Origin: Leifsonia sp. ZF2019
GTDB lineage: Bacteria; Actinomycetota; Actinomycetes; Actinomycetales; Microbacteriaceae
Direction of reading: 5' to 3'
Length of the DNA: 64,000 bases
Assembly (NCBI RefSeq): GCF_019924635.1
Contig: NZ_CP065037.1
Coordinates: 1,116,001 to 1,180,000 of the forward strand
Under the pieces are notes generated by a model. That model saw only the letters and a program-made list of their open reading frames with translations, was not told the DNA's origin and searched no databases. Both the position numbers and the translations under genes were made by a program. This document shows, one piece after another, positions 44,282-52,118 of this stretch. The first letter of the stretch is position 1. Each line of letters opens with the position of its first letter.

Positions 44282-44700
44282 CCGGAGACACGATGACCGG
44301 GATCGACTGGGCCGCCTTGCGCGACGCGGCGAACGCGGCGAAGGAACACGCGTACGTCCCGTACTCGAAGTTCCCCGTCGGCGCCGCCGCCCTGGTGGAC
44401 GACGGTCGCATCGTCAGCGGCTGCAACGTGGAGAACGCCAGCTACGGCGTGACCCTGTGCGCCGAGTGCGGGCTGGTCTCGTCGCTGGCGATGACCGGCG
44501 GTGGCAAACTCGTCGCCTTCACGTGCGTGAACGGCGACGGCGACACCCTCATGCCGTGCGGCCGCTGCCGCCAGTTGCTCTACGAGCACTCGGCTGAGGG
44601 GATGCTGCTGGAGACCGTGTCGGGGATCCGCACCATCGACGAGGTGCTGCCCGACGCGTTCGGCCCGCGCCAGCTCGACGAATACCGCAACAACGATTAG
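44278..44700 (+). CDS. cdd: Cytidine deaminase
   Basis: 140 residues, the tetrameric short type. The ATG overlaps the permease stop (ATGA); a second Met 15 bases on is possible. Zinc ligands and catalytic Glu are in LCAECGLV and MPCGRCRQLL, and the substrate strip is SKFPVGAAALVDDG. It converts cytidine and deoxycytidine to uridine forms for the phosphorylase encoded next. Confidence 0.97.
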   Translation: MTGDTMTGIDWAALRDAANAAKEHAYVPYSKFPVGAAALVDDGRIVSGCNVENASYGVTLCAECGLVSSLAMTGGGKLVAFTCVNGDGDTLMPCGRCRQLLYEHSAEGMLLETVSGIRTIDEVLPDAFGPRQLDEYRNND

Positions 44701-44712
44701 GACAGACACCCC

Positions 44713-46020
44713 GTGACTCAGACCGCAGGAACGGTCGAGGCGTTCGACGCCGTCGACCTGATCAGGACCAAGCGCGACCGCGGAGAGCTCAGCACCGCGG
44801 AGATCGACTGGCTGGTGGACGCGTACACGCGCGGGTACGTGGGCGACGAGCAGATGTCGGCGATGACGATGGCCATCTTCCTCAACGGGATGACGCGCCG
44901 CGAGATCAAGGACCTCACCCTCGCCATGATCGCCTCGGGCGAGCGGATGGACTTCTCGGGCCTCGGCAAGCCGACGACCGACAAGCACTCCACCGGCGGC
45001 GTCGGCGACAAGATCACGCTGCCGCTGATGCCGCTCGTGGCGACGTTCGGCGTGGCCGTCCCCCAGCTCTCGGGCCGCGGTCTCGGCCACACCGGCGGGA
45101 CCCTCGACAAGCTGGAGAGCATCCTCGGCTGGCGCGCCAACCTCAGCAACGAGGAGATGTTCGCCCAGCTGCGCGACCAGGGCGGCGTGATCTGCGCCGC
45201 CGGCTCCGGCCTGGCGCCCGCGGACGGCAAGCTGTACGCGCTGCGCGACATCACCGGAACGGTGGAGGCCATCCCGCTGATCGCCTCCTCGATCATGTCC
45301 AAGAAGATCGCAGAAGGCACCGGCGCGCTGGTGCTCGACGTGAAGTTCGGCTCCGGCGCCTTCCTCAAAGACATCGAGAAGTCGCGCGAGCTGGCCCGTA
45401 CCATGGTCGAGCTGGGGAAGGACGCGGGCGTCGCGACCTCCGCGCTCCTCACGGACATGAACGTGCCGCTGGGCCTCGCGATCGGCAACGCCAATGAGGT
45501 CCGCGAGTCCGTGGAGGTGCTCGCCGGAGGCGGCCCAGCCGACATCGTCGAGTTGACGGTCGCCCTCGCGCGCGAGATGCTCGCGCTGGCGGGCCGTCCG
45601 GACGAGGACGTGGAGGCAGCCTTGAAGGACGGCCGCGCGATGGACAAGTGGCGCGAGGTCATCCGCGCCCAGGGCGGCGACCCCGACGCCCCGCTGCCGG
45701 TCGCGAAGGAGACGCACACGGTGGTGGCGGAGTCCGACGGCATCCTCGTCGAGCAGCAGGCGCTGCCCTTCGGCATCGCCGCCTGGCGGCTCGGCGCCGG
45801 CCGGGCCCGCAAGCAGGACCCGGTGCAGCACGCCGCGGGCATCGACCTGCACGCCAAGCCGGGGGACACCGTCCGCGCCGGCGACCCGCTCTTCACGCTG
45901 TCCGCCGACGAGCCGGCCCGGTTCGAGCGTGCCCTGGAGGCCGTCGAGGGGGCGTACCGCATCGCCCCGCTCGGAACGCCGTTCACCCGCGGTCCGCTGA
46001 TCGCCGACCGCATCTCCTGA
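44713..46020 (+). CDS. deoA: Thymidine (pyrimidine-nucleoside) phosphorylase
   Basis: 435 residues, GTG start. The family signature SGRGLGHTGGTLDKLES is intact, as is the phosphate-binding KHSTGGVGDK. The C-terminal domain has HAAGIDLHAKPGDTV. It splits thymidine or (deoxy)uridine into base and (deoxy)ribose-1-phosphate. It lies 12 bases behind cdd in the nucleoside uptake and salvage operon. Confidence 0.97.
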   Translation: MTQTAGTVEAFDAVDLIRTKRDRGELSTAEIDWLVDAYTRGYVGDEQMSAMTMAIFLNGMTRREIKDLTLAMIASGERMDFSGLGKPTTDKHSTGGVGDKITLPLMPLVATFGVAVPQLSGRGLGHTGGTLDKLESILGWRANLSNEEMFAQLRDQGGVICAAGSGLAPADGKLYALRDITGTVEAIPLIASSIMSKKIAEGTGALVLDVKFGSGAFLKDIEKSRELARTMVELGKDAGVATSALLTDMNVPLGLAIGNANEVRESVEVLAGGGPADIVELTVALAREMLALAGRPDEDVEAALKDGRAMDKWREVIRAQGGDPDAPLPVAKETHTVVAESDGILVEQQALPFGIAAWRLGAGRARKQDPVQHAAGIDLHAKPGDTVRAGDPLFTLSADEPARFERALEAVEGAYRIAPLGTPFTRGPLIADRIS

Positions 46021-46064
46021 GCGGCCCCTCCTCCGCACCCGCTGCGACCGATAGATTGAAGGAC

Positions 46065-47183
46065 ATGAGCGAACAGAACGCCGGGTACACGCTGGCCGAC
46101 GGCACCGACATCCGCGCCCTGCCGAAGGTGTCGCTGCACGACCACCTCGACGGCGGCCTGCGCCCCGCCACGGTGATCGAGCTGGGCGACGCGATCGGCC
46201 TGGAGCTGCCGACCACCGATCCCGTCGAGCTCGCGCGGTGGTTCGGCGAGAAGTCGAACTCGGGTTCGCTCGTCGAGTACCTGAAGACCTTCGACCTGAC
46301 GACCGCGGTCATGCAGACCCGCGAGGGCTTGGTGCGCGTCGCACGCGAGTTCGTCCAGGATCTCGGCGCCGACGGCGTCGTCTACGGCGAGATCCGCTGG
46401 GCGCCGGAACAGCACCTGACCCGCGGGCTCAGCCTGGACGAGACCGTCGAGGCCGTCCAGGAGGGCATCGAGGCCGGTATCCAGGACGTGCGCGACAGCG
46501 GCAAGCGCATCCGCGTCGGGCAGCTCGTCTCGGCGATGCGTCACCTCGATCGCGGTCTGGAGATCGCCGAGCTGGCCGTCCGTCACCGCGACAACGGGGT
46601 GGTCGGCTTCGACATCGCCGGCCCGGAGGCGGGTTTCCCGCCCGCGAACCACCGTGCGGCGTTCGACTACCTGGCCGAGCAGTTCTTCCCCGCCACCATC
46701 CACGCGGGAGAGGCCGACGGCCTCGACAGCATCCGCAGCGCCCTCCTCGACGGCCGCGCGCTGCGCCTCGGCCACGGCGTGCGCCTCGCGGAGGACATCG
46801 CGATCGAGCGCCAGGACGACGAGAACACCTACGTCACGCTCGGCACGCTGTCGCAGTGGGTCAAAGACCGCGAGATCGCGCTCGAGACCAGCCCCACCTC
46901 CAACCTCCAGACGGGCGCCATCGCCGCCTGGGGCAAGGACCTCCTCGACCACCCGTTCGACCTGCTGTACCAGCTGGGCTTCCGGGTGACCGTGAACACC
47001 GACAACCGCCTGATGAGCGGGACCACGCTGACCCGCGAGCTGAGCATCCTCGCCGACGCCTTCGCCTACGACCGCACGGACCTGGAGATCTTCCAGCTCA
47101 ATGCGGCCGCGGGCGCGTTCCTCCCGCTGGAGGAACGTGAGGAGCTGGCCGACATCATCACAGCGGGTTTCGAGGGTTCCTGA
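46065..47183 (+). CDS. add: Adenosine deaminase
   Basis: 372 residues from ATG 46065, with GAAGGA upstream and a TAGATT box (46052-46057) 7 bases before it. The TIM-barrel zinc motifs are visible: LHDHLDGGLRP (His-x-His), ATIHAGEADG (His and catalytic Glu), RLGHGVRLAE and VTVNTDNRLMSG. It converts adenosine to inosine, which the PNP encoded at 51188-52021 can cleave. Confidence 0.96.
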   Translation: MSEQNAGYTLADGTDIRALPKVSLHDHLDGGLRPATVIELGDAIGLELPTTDPVELARWFGEKSNSGSLVEYLKTFDLTTAVMQTREGLVRVAREFVQDLGADGVVYGEIRWAPEQHLTRGLSLDETVEAVQEGIEAGIQDVRDSGKRIRVGQLVSAMRHLDRGLEIAELAVRHRDNGVVGFDIAGPEAGFPPANHRAAFDYLAEQFFPATIHAGEADGLDSIRSALLDGRALRLGHGVRLAEDIAIERQDDENTYVTLGTLSQWVKDREIALETSPTSNLQTGAIAAWGKDLLDHPFDLLYQLGFRVTVNTDNRLMSGTTLTRELSILADAFAYDRTDLEIFQLNAAAGAFLPLEEREELADIITAGFEGS

Positions 47184-47195
47184 GCCGGCGGCGGC

Positions 47196-47201
47196 TACGC
47201 T
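47196..47201 (+). promoter_or_regulatory. -10 box (TACGCT) of a leaderless transcript
   Basis: TACGCT is 6 bases before ATG 47208, so the PTS pair may have its own promoter. Confidence 0.55.
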
Positions 47202-47207
47202 GAGATC

Positions 47208-47666
47208 ATGCCGCTGCCACCGTTGCCCGAGTCCGCCGTCACCGTCGGGGCCCACGCCTCCGACTGGCGTGATGCGGTGCGGCTCGCGGGAGCGGCGCTG
47301 ACCCGGTCGGGAGCGACCGAACAGGGCTATGCCGACCGGATGATCCAGGTGATCGAGGAGTTCGGCGCGTACATCGTGATCGCGCCCGGTCTGGCTCTCG
47401 CGCACGCGCGCCCCGGCCCCGACGTGAACTTCGACGGGCTCTCGGTCGTGACGCTCGACGAGCCCGTCGTGTTCGGTCACCCGCACAACGACCCGGTCTC
47501 CGTCGTGCTCGGCCTCGCCGTGTCGACGCCGGAGGCGCACGTGACGAGCGTCGCCGAGCTCGCGAACGTGTTCAACGACCCCGAGGCCATCCCGGCCCTC
47601 GCGGCGGCCCGCGACGTCGACGATGTGCGGCGCGTCATCGCCCGGTCGGAGGAGGGCGCCCGATGA
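47208..47666 (+). CDS. PTS system EIIA component (fructose/ascorbate EIIA-2 type)
   Basis: 152 residues. The EIIA-2 fold is recognisable from YADRMIQVIEEFGAYIVIAPG. The phosphorylated His lies in LALAHARPG, as in UlaC-type ascorbate EIIA proteins. The phosphoryl group would pass to the EIIB encoded next, which overlaps by 4 bases. No EIIC permease gene adjoins the pair. Confidence 0.9.
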   Translation: MPLPPLPESAVTVGAHASDWRDAVRLAGAALTRSGATEQGYADRMIQVIEEFGAYIVIAPGLALAHARPGPDVNFDGLSVVTLDEPVVFGHPHNDPVSVVLGLAVSTPEAHVTSVAELANVFNDPEAIPALAAARDVDDVRRVIARSEEGAR

Positions 47667-47935
47667 AGATCGTCGCCATCTGCGGCGTCGGGCTCGGCAC
47701 GTCCGGCATCCTCAAGGTGAACGCGGAGCGGGTGCTCGAGCGCCTGGGCATCGACGCCGACGTGACGGCCACGGACGTCGGCAGCCTGTCCACTGCCGCC
47801 GCCGATGCGCAGGTCATCTTGTCGTCGCCGGAACTCGTGGAACGGATCGGCACGACCAACGCCGACGTCATCGTCGTCGAGAACTATTTCGACCTCGACG
47901 AGCTGGAGCGCAAGCTCGACGAAGCCCTCGGCTGA
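47663..47935 (+). CDS. PTS system EIIB component (lactose/cellobiose- or ascorbate-type fold)
   Basis: 90 residues, ATG overlapping the EIIA stop. The phosphorylated Cys8 sits in IVAICGVGLGTSGILK, typical of UlaB-like EIIB. The rest fits the small EIIB domain (DVIVVENYFDLDELERKL). Without a nearby EIIC it either works with a remote permease or acts as a phosphorylation sensor. Confidence 0.9.
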   Translation: MKIVAICGVGLGTSGILKVNAERVLERLGIDADVTATDVGSLSTAAADAQVILSSPELVERIGTTNADVIVVENYFDLDELERKLDEALG

Positions 47936-47947
47936 CCGCCGGCGTCG

Positions 47948-48250
47948 CTAGTCGCTCAGCAGAGCGGCGATCAGCCCCGGGAAGCGGGCGTCGAGCTCGG
48001 CGCGGCGCAGCTGGATGTCATGGGTGCGGCCGTTGACGATCGTGTTCGTGAGACCTGCCTCGCGCAGGGTCTTGAAGTGGTGCGCCATGGTGGATTTCTG
48101 CACGTCGCACCCCCACTCGGTCAGGGCTTTGGGGTGCGGTTCGCCGTCGGCGAGGACGCGCACCATCTGCAGGCGGACCGGGTCGGCGACGGCACGGAGG
48201 AGGTCCACCAGCTCGACCTCGTCCATCGGCGGCGAGGGGTATTCGGTCAT
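47948..48250 (-). CDS. ArsR-family winged-helix repressor
   Basis: 100 residues. The ArsR-type core is visible in LLRAVADPVRLQMVRVLADGE, and the recognition helix in VQKSTMAHHFKTLREAGL. No metal-binding Cys pair typical of ArsR/SmtB is seen, so it may sense a small molecule or act constitutively. It is divergent from an MFS exporter, with an inverted repeat over that promoter, so it most likely represses the exporter and perhaps itself. Confidence 0.9.
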   Translation of the reverse strand: MTEYPSPPMDEVELVDLLRAVADPVRLQMVRVLADGEPHPKALTEWGCDVQKSTMAHHFKTLREAGLTNTIVNGRTHDIQLRRAELDARFPGLIAALLSD

Positions 48251-48260
48251 GCGGCGTCCA

Positions 48261-48284
48261 ATTGTTTGACAATCATCGAACAAT
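48261..48284. promoter_or_regulatory. Inverted-repeat operator for the ArsR-type regulator
   Basis: ATTGTTTGA and TCGAACAAT form 9-base arms with one mismatch around a 6-base centre. The site covers the -35 box of the MFS gene. Confidence 0.65.
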
Positions 48285-48295
48285 CGCCCTACGCT
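48266..48295 (+). promoter_or_regulatory. Promoter of the MFS exporter (TTGACA, 18 bases, TACGCT)
   Basis: A consensus -35 box (48266-48271), an 18-base spacer and TACGCT (48290-48295), 6 bases before ATG 48302. It is the best-defined promoter in the window and predicts a leaderless mRNA. Confidence 0.75.
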
Positions 48296-48301
48296 AACCG
48301 T

Positions 48302-49495
48302 ATGACGATCATCGAACAATCGTACCGCAGGACCACGCCGGCGCTCGTGGTCCTCGCGCTCGGGCTCTTCGTCGTCGGGACGAACGCCTTCGTCATCGCG
48401 GGCCTCCTGCCCCAGATCGCGACGACGCTGGGAACGAGCCCGGCGGCGGTCAGCGTGTCGATCACCACCTACTCGCTCGTCGTCGCGGTCGCCGCTCCGG
48501 CGGTCTCGATCCTCCTCCCGCGGGTGCCGCGGTCGGCCCTCATGGGCGTCGGTCTCGGCGTCTTCGCCATCGGCACGGCCGTCGCCGCCGTCGCGCCCGA
48601 CCTCGGCTGGTTCATCGCCGGACGCACGTTCTCCGGCATCGGCGGCGCAGCCCTCGTCCCGACAGCCACGGCGGCCGCCGCCTCCCTGTCCGCGCCCGAG
48701 AAGCGAGGTCGCGCCCTCGCGCTCGTCGGCGCCGGGTTCACCCTCGCGACCGCCGTCGGCTCGCCGCTCGGGACGGCGCTCGGCGGCGTCGCCGGTTGGC
48801 GGTTCGCGCTCTGGTGCGTGGTGGGCCTCGGCGTCGTCCTCGCGGCGGCGATCCCGCTGCTCGTCCGCCGGGTGCCACTCGCCCCTCCCGCGACGCTGCG
48901 ACGCCGCCTCGCCACCCTCGCCGATCTGCGGGTGCTCGCACTGCTCGCGACGACCGTGTTCATGATCGCGGGCTTCAACATCGTCTACATCTTCTCGGCG
49001 GCCGTCACCCATGCCTCCACCGGCGGGTCCGGTCCCCTGCTGGCGGCGCTGCTGCTCGCCTACGGCGCAGCGGGCGTGATCGGCAACAGCATCGCCGGTC
49101 CTCTCACCGACCGCTTCGGGAGCCGCACGGTCGCGGCCGTCGCGCTGCTCGGGCAGGTCGTCGCGCTCATCGTGCTGCCGTTCGTCGAGGCATCGTTCGC
49201 GGCTTCGCTGGTGGTCTTCGCGCTCTGGGGTGTGACGGCGTTCGCCATCGCGATCCCCGTCCAGCACCGGCTCGTGCACGTGGATCCCGAGTCCTCCGCC
49301 CTCGCGCTCTCCTGGTACTCGACGGCGATGTACGTCGGAATCGCGATCGCCCCGCCCATCGGGTCTCTCGCGCTGGGTGCGGGCGGTGCGGAGGCCGTCC
49401 CGGTCGCGGGAGCGGTGGTGACCGTGGCGGCGCTGGCAGCGTTCCTGCTCAGCTACGCGGCCCGCGCCGCCACCCGGCCGGTCCCTACGCCGTGA
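48302..49495 (+). CDS. MFS efflux transporter (drug/sugar exporter type, DHA1-like)
   Basis: 397 residues with twelve helices. The start FVVGTNAFVIAGLLPQIA and the loop FIAGRTFSGIGGAALVPTATA fit the AraJ/Cmx-like DHA1 exporters. It is probably induced by the compound it exports, through the divergent ArsR-type repressor. The substrate is unknown. Its 3' end overlaps the convergent phosphomutase gene by 11 bases. Confidence 0.88.
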   Translation: MTIIEQSYRRTTPALVVLALGLFVVGTNAFVIAGLLPQIATTLGTSPAAVSVSITTYSLVVAVAAPAVSILLPRVPRSALMGVGLGVFAIGTAVAAVAPDLGWFIAGRTFSGIGGAALVPTATAAAASLSAPEKRGRALALVGAGFTLATAVGSPLGTALGGVAGWRFALWCVVGLGVVLAAAIPLLVRRVPLAPPATLRRRLATLADLRVLALLATTVFMIAGFNIVYIFSAAVTHASTGGSGPLLAALLLAYGAAGVIGNSIAGPLTDRFGSRTVAAVALLGQVVALIVLPFVEASFAASLVVFALWGVTAFAIAIPVQHRLVHVDPESSALALSWYSTAMYVGIAIAPPIGSLALGAGGAEAVPVAGAVVTVAALAAFLLSYAARAATRPVPTP

Positions 49496-51191
49496 GTGCC
49501 CGCATCGCCTCGCCGAGCGCGGCGACGCGCGCGGTGGCGGTGGCACGTCGCTCGGCGAGCGTGCCCTCGTCGCTCGAGGCGTCGATGTAGATCTTCAGCT
49601 TGGGCTCGGTGCCGCTCGGGCGCACCATGACGCGTGAGCCGTCCTCGAGCAGGATACGCAGAACGTCGCTCGGGGGGAGGCCTCCGAAGCCGTCGCGGAG
49701 GTCGTCGATGCGGTCGACCTTGACGTCGCCGAGAGTGCTCGGCGGGGTCGCGCGCAGGGCTGCCATGATCGCGTCGATCCGCGAGAGGTCCGTCACCCGC
49801 AGGGAGATCTGGTCGCTGGCGAAGTAGCCGAACCGCTCGGCGAACGCATCCAGACGATCCGCGATGGTCAGGCCCTCCGCGGCGAGCGTCGAAGCCAGGT
49901 CGAGCAAGGCCGTCGCGGCGGAGATACCGTCCTTGTCGCGCACCGTCCCGGGATTGACGAGGTAGCCGAGGGCCTCCTCGAAACCGAAGATCAGACCGGG
50001 TGCGCGGGAGACCCACTTGAACCCGGTGAGGGTGTCGGCGAAGTCGAGGTGGTACGCCTCCGCCACCGCCGCCAGCGCGGGCGAGGAGACGATCGAGCAG
50101 GCGAGCACGCCGTCGGCCGCTCCGTCGCCGGCGGCGGCCTCGGCCAGCTCGGCGGCGCGCCAGCCCAGGAGGGCTCCCACCTCGTTGCCACTCAGCCGGC
50201 GATAGTCGTCCGCGGACGACGGGTCCGGGATGGCGACGGCCAAGCGGTCGGCGTCGGGGTCGTTCGCGATCACCAGGTCGACACCGGTGGCCCGCGCGGT
50301 CTCGAACGCGAGATCCATCGCTCCCGGCTCCTCGGGGTTCGGGAACGACACCGTCGGGAAGGCCGGGTCGGGGTCGATCTGCGCGGCGACCACCTGAGGC
50401 TCGGCGAAGCCGGCGGCGGCGAACACATCGCGCGCCGTGCGCCAGCCGACACCGTGCATCGCCGTGTACGCGAACGACACCGCGTCGCGAGGGGCGCCGG
50501 TCGCCGCGACGCGCGCGGTCGCGTCGATGTAGGCCCGCTCCACGTCGTCGGATGCGATCTCGTACTGCTCGGAGCGGGGGAGGTCGCTGACGCTCCCCGA
50601 GGCGACCTCGATGATGTGGGCCGCGATCTCCGCGTCCGTCGGCGACACGATCTGCGAGCCGTGGTCCTCGCCGCCCAGATAGACCTTGTACCCGTTGTCA
50701 TTCGGCGGGTTGTGGCTCGCGGTGACCATGACACCGGCACTCGCGTCGAGGTGGCGGACCGCGAACGCGAGGACGGGGGTCGGCAGCAGGCGGGGGAGGA
50801 GCACGGCGCGCACGCCGGCCCCGGCCATCAGCTCTGCCGTGTCCCGCGCGAAGACGTCGGAGTTCTTCCGGCCGTCGTAGCCGATCACGACCGACGGCGT
50901 GACGCCGCCGGCGTGTTCGAGCAGCCAGCGCGCGAATCCGGCGGCGGCCTGCGAGACCAGCACGCGGTTCATCCGGTTGGGGCCGGCCGCGATCTCCCCG
51001 CGCAGCCCGGCGGTGCCGAAGGCGAGGCGGGTGTCGAAGCGCGAGTGGAGGTCGGCGAGGGCATCCGCGGAGCCGTCGGCCGCAGCGGCGACCAGCGTCT
51101 CCAGCTCGGCGCGGGTCTCCGGGTCGGGGTCCTGATCCTGCCAGGCGCGAGCGGCGGCCAGCAGGTCGGCGGTGGCGAGCGCGGGGCTCAC
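49485..51191 (-). CDS. Phosphohexomutase (phosphoglucomutase/phosphomannomutase family)
   Basis: 568 residues, GTG start overlapping the PNP stop. Alpha-D-phosphohexomutase motifs are all visible: FGTAGLRG, the phospho-Ser loop VMVTASHNPPNDNGYKVY, the metal loop NDPDADRLAVAIPD, GFEEALGY and the phosphate-binding MVRPSGTEPKLKIYI. The long form is the PGM2/PmmB type, which can also act on pentose phosphates. Coupling to PNP suggests that it turns ribose-1-phosphate into ribose-5-phosphate. That substrate is inferred. Confidence 0.92.
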   Translation of the reverse strand: MSPALATADLLAAARAWQDQDPDPETRAELETLVAAAADGSADALADLHSRFDTRLAFGTAGLRGEIAAGPNRMNRVLVSQAAAGFARWLLEHAGGVTPSVVIGYDGRKNSDVFARDTAELMAGAGVRAVLLPRLLPTPVLAFAVRHLDASAGVMVTASHNPPNDNGYKVYLGGEDHGSQIVSPTDAEIAAHIIEVASGSVSDLPRSEQYEIASDDVERAYIDATARVAATGAPRDAVSFAYTAMHGVGWRTARDVFAAAGFAEPQVVAAQIDPDPAFPTVSFPNPEEPGAMDLAFETARATGVDLVIANDPDADRLAVAIPDPSSADDYRRLSGNEVGALLGWRAAELAEAAAGDGAADGVLACSIVSSPALAAVAEAYHLDFADTLTGFKWVSRAPGLIFGFEEALGYLVNPGTVRDKDGISAATALLDLASTLAAEGLTIADRLDAFAERFGYFASDQISLRVTDLSRIDAIMAALRATPPSTLGDVKVDRIDDLRDGFGGLPPSDVLRILLEDGSRVMVRPSGTEPKLKIYIDASSDEGTLAERRATATARVAALGEAMRALTA

Positions 51192-52021
51192 AGGGCCGCC
51201 ACGATCCGGGCGAGCAGCGCGCTGATCACCGGCTCGGCCGCCTGGCCCGCCTCGATGACCTCGGCGTGGCTCAGCGGGGTCTTCTGGATGCCCGCCGCCA
51301 GGTTGGTGATCAGGGACATGCCCAGGATCTCCATGCCGGCCTGGCGGGCGGCGATCGCCTCGAGGGCGGTCGACATGCCGACGATGTGGCCGCCGATGGC
51401 CTTCGCCATCTGCACCTCCGCCGGGGTCTCATAGTGCGGGCCGCGGAACTGCGTGTAGACGCCCTCGTCCAGCGACGGGTCGATCGTCTTCGCGAGCGCC
51501 CGCAGGCGGCCCGAGTAGAGGTCGGTCAGGTCGATGAAGGTGGCGCCTTCGAGCGGGGAGTCCGCCGTCAGGTTGATGTGGTCGCTGATCAACACCGGGG
51601 TGCCGGGCTTCCAGTGCTCCTTGATACCGCCGGCGCCGTTGGTGAGGATCATGGTCGTCGCACCCGCCGCGGCCGCCGTGCGCACGCTGTGCACGACCCG
51701 GCGCACGCCGTGGCCTTCGTAGTAGTGCGTGCGCGCGCCGATCACGAGCGCGCGCTTGCCGCTCGGCAGCAGTACCGAGCGCAGGGTGCCGACGTGGCCC
51801 TCCAGCGCCGGCCTGCCGAAGCCCAGGATCTCGGTCGCCGGGATGGTCGCGGTGGTCTCGCCGATGAGGTCCGCCGCCGTGCCCCATCCGCTGCCCAGGG
51901 TGAGGGCGATGTCGTGCTTCTCGACGCCGGTCTTCTCGGCCAGCTGCTCCGCCGCCTGGCGGGCCACCTCGAACGGGTCGGCCTGCGGGTCGTCGAGCGG
52001 GTTCGTGTTCGTTTCGAGCAT
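51188..52021 (-). CDS. punA: Purine nucleoside phosphorylase
   Basis: 277 residues, the trimeric type. The phosphate site LTLGSGWGTAADL and the base/ribose sites HYYEGHG, LTNGAGGI, YTQFRGPHYETPAEV and GMSTALEAIAA are present. It splits inosine and guanosine into base and ribose-1-phosphate, downstream of Add. It is first in a two-gene operon with the phosphomutase. Confidence 0.96.
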   Translation of the reverse strand: MLETNTNPLDDPQADPFEVARQAAEQLAEKTGVEKHDIALTLGSGWGTAADLIGETTATIPATEILGFGRPALEGHVGTLRSVLLPSGKRALVIGARTHYYEGHGVRRVVHSVRTAAAAGATTMILTNGAGGIKEHWKPGTPVLISDHINLTADSPLEGATFIDLTDLYSGRLRALAKTIDPSLDEGVYTQFRGPHYETPAEVQMAKAIGGHIVGMSTALEAIAARQAGMEILGMSLITNLAAGIQKTPLSHAEVIEAGQAAEPVISALLARIVAAL

Positions 52022-52027
52022 GAGCCA

Positions 52028-52033
52028 ACTCTA
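52028..52033 (-). promoter_or_regulatory. -10 box (TAGAGT) of a leaderless punA transcript
   Basis: TAGAGT on the - strand is 6 bases before the punA ATG. Confidence 0.6.
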
Positions 52034-52118
52034 CTGAGCGCTCCCGGCGCGTCCAGGCGGCGCGGGATGCGCATCGGAGCGTGCGCGCCGGCGCGTGCGC
52101 ATGCGGAAGAATGGGGGC

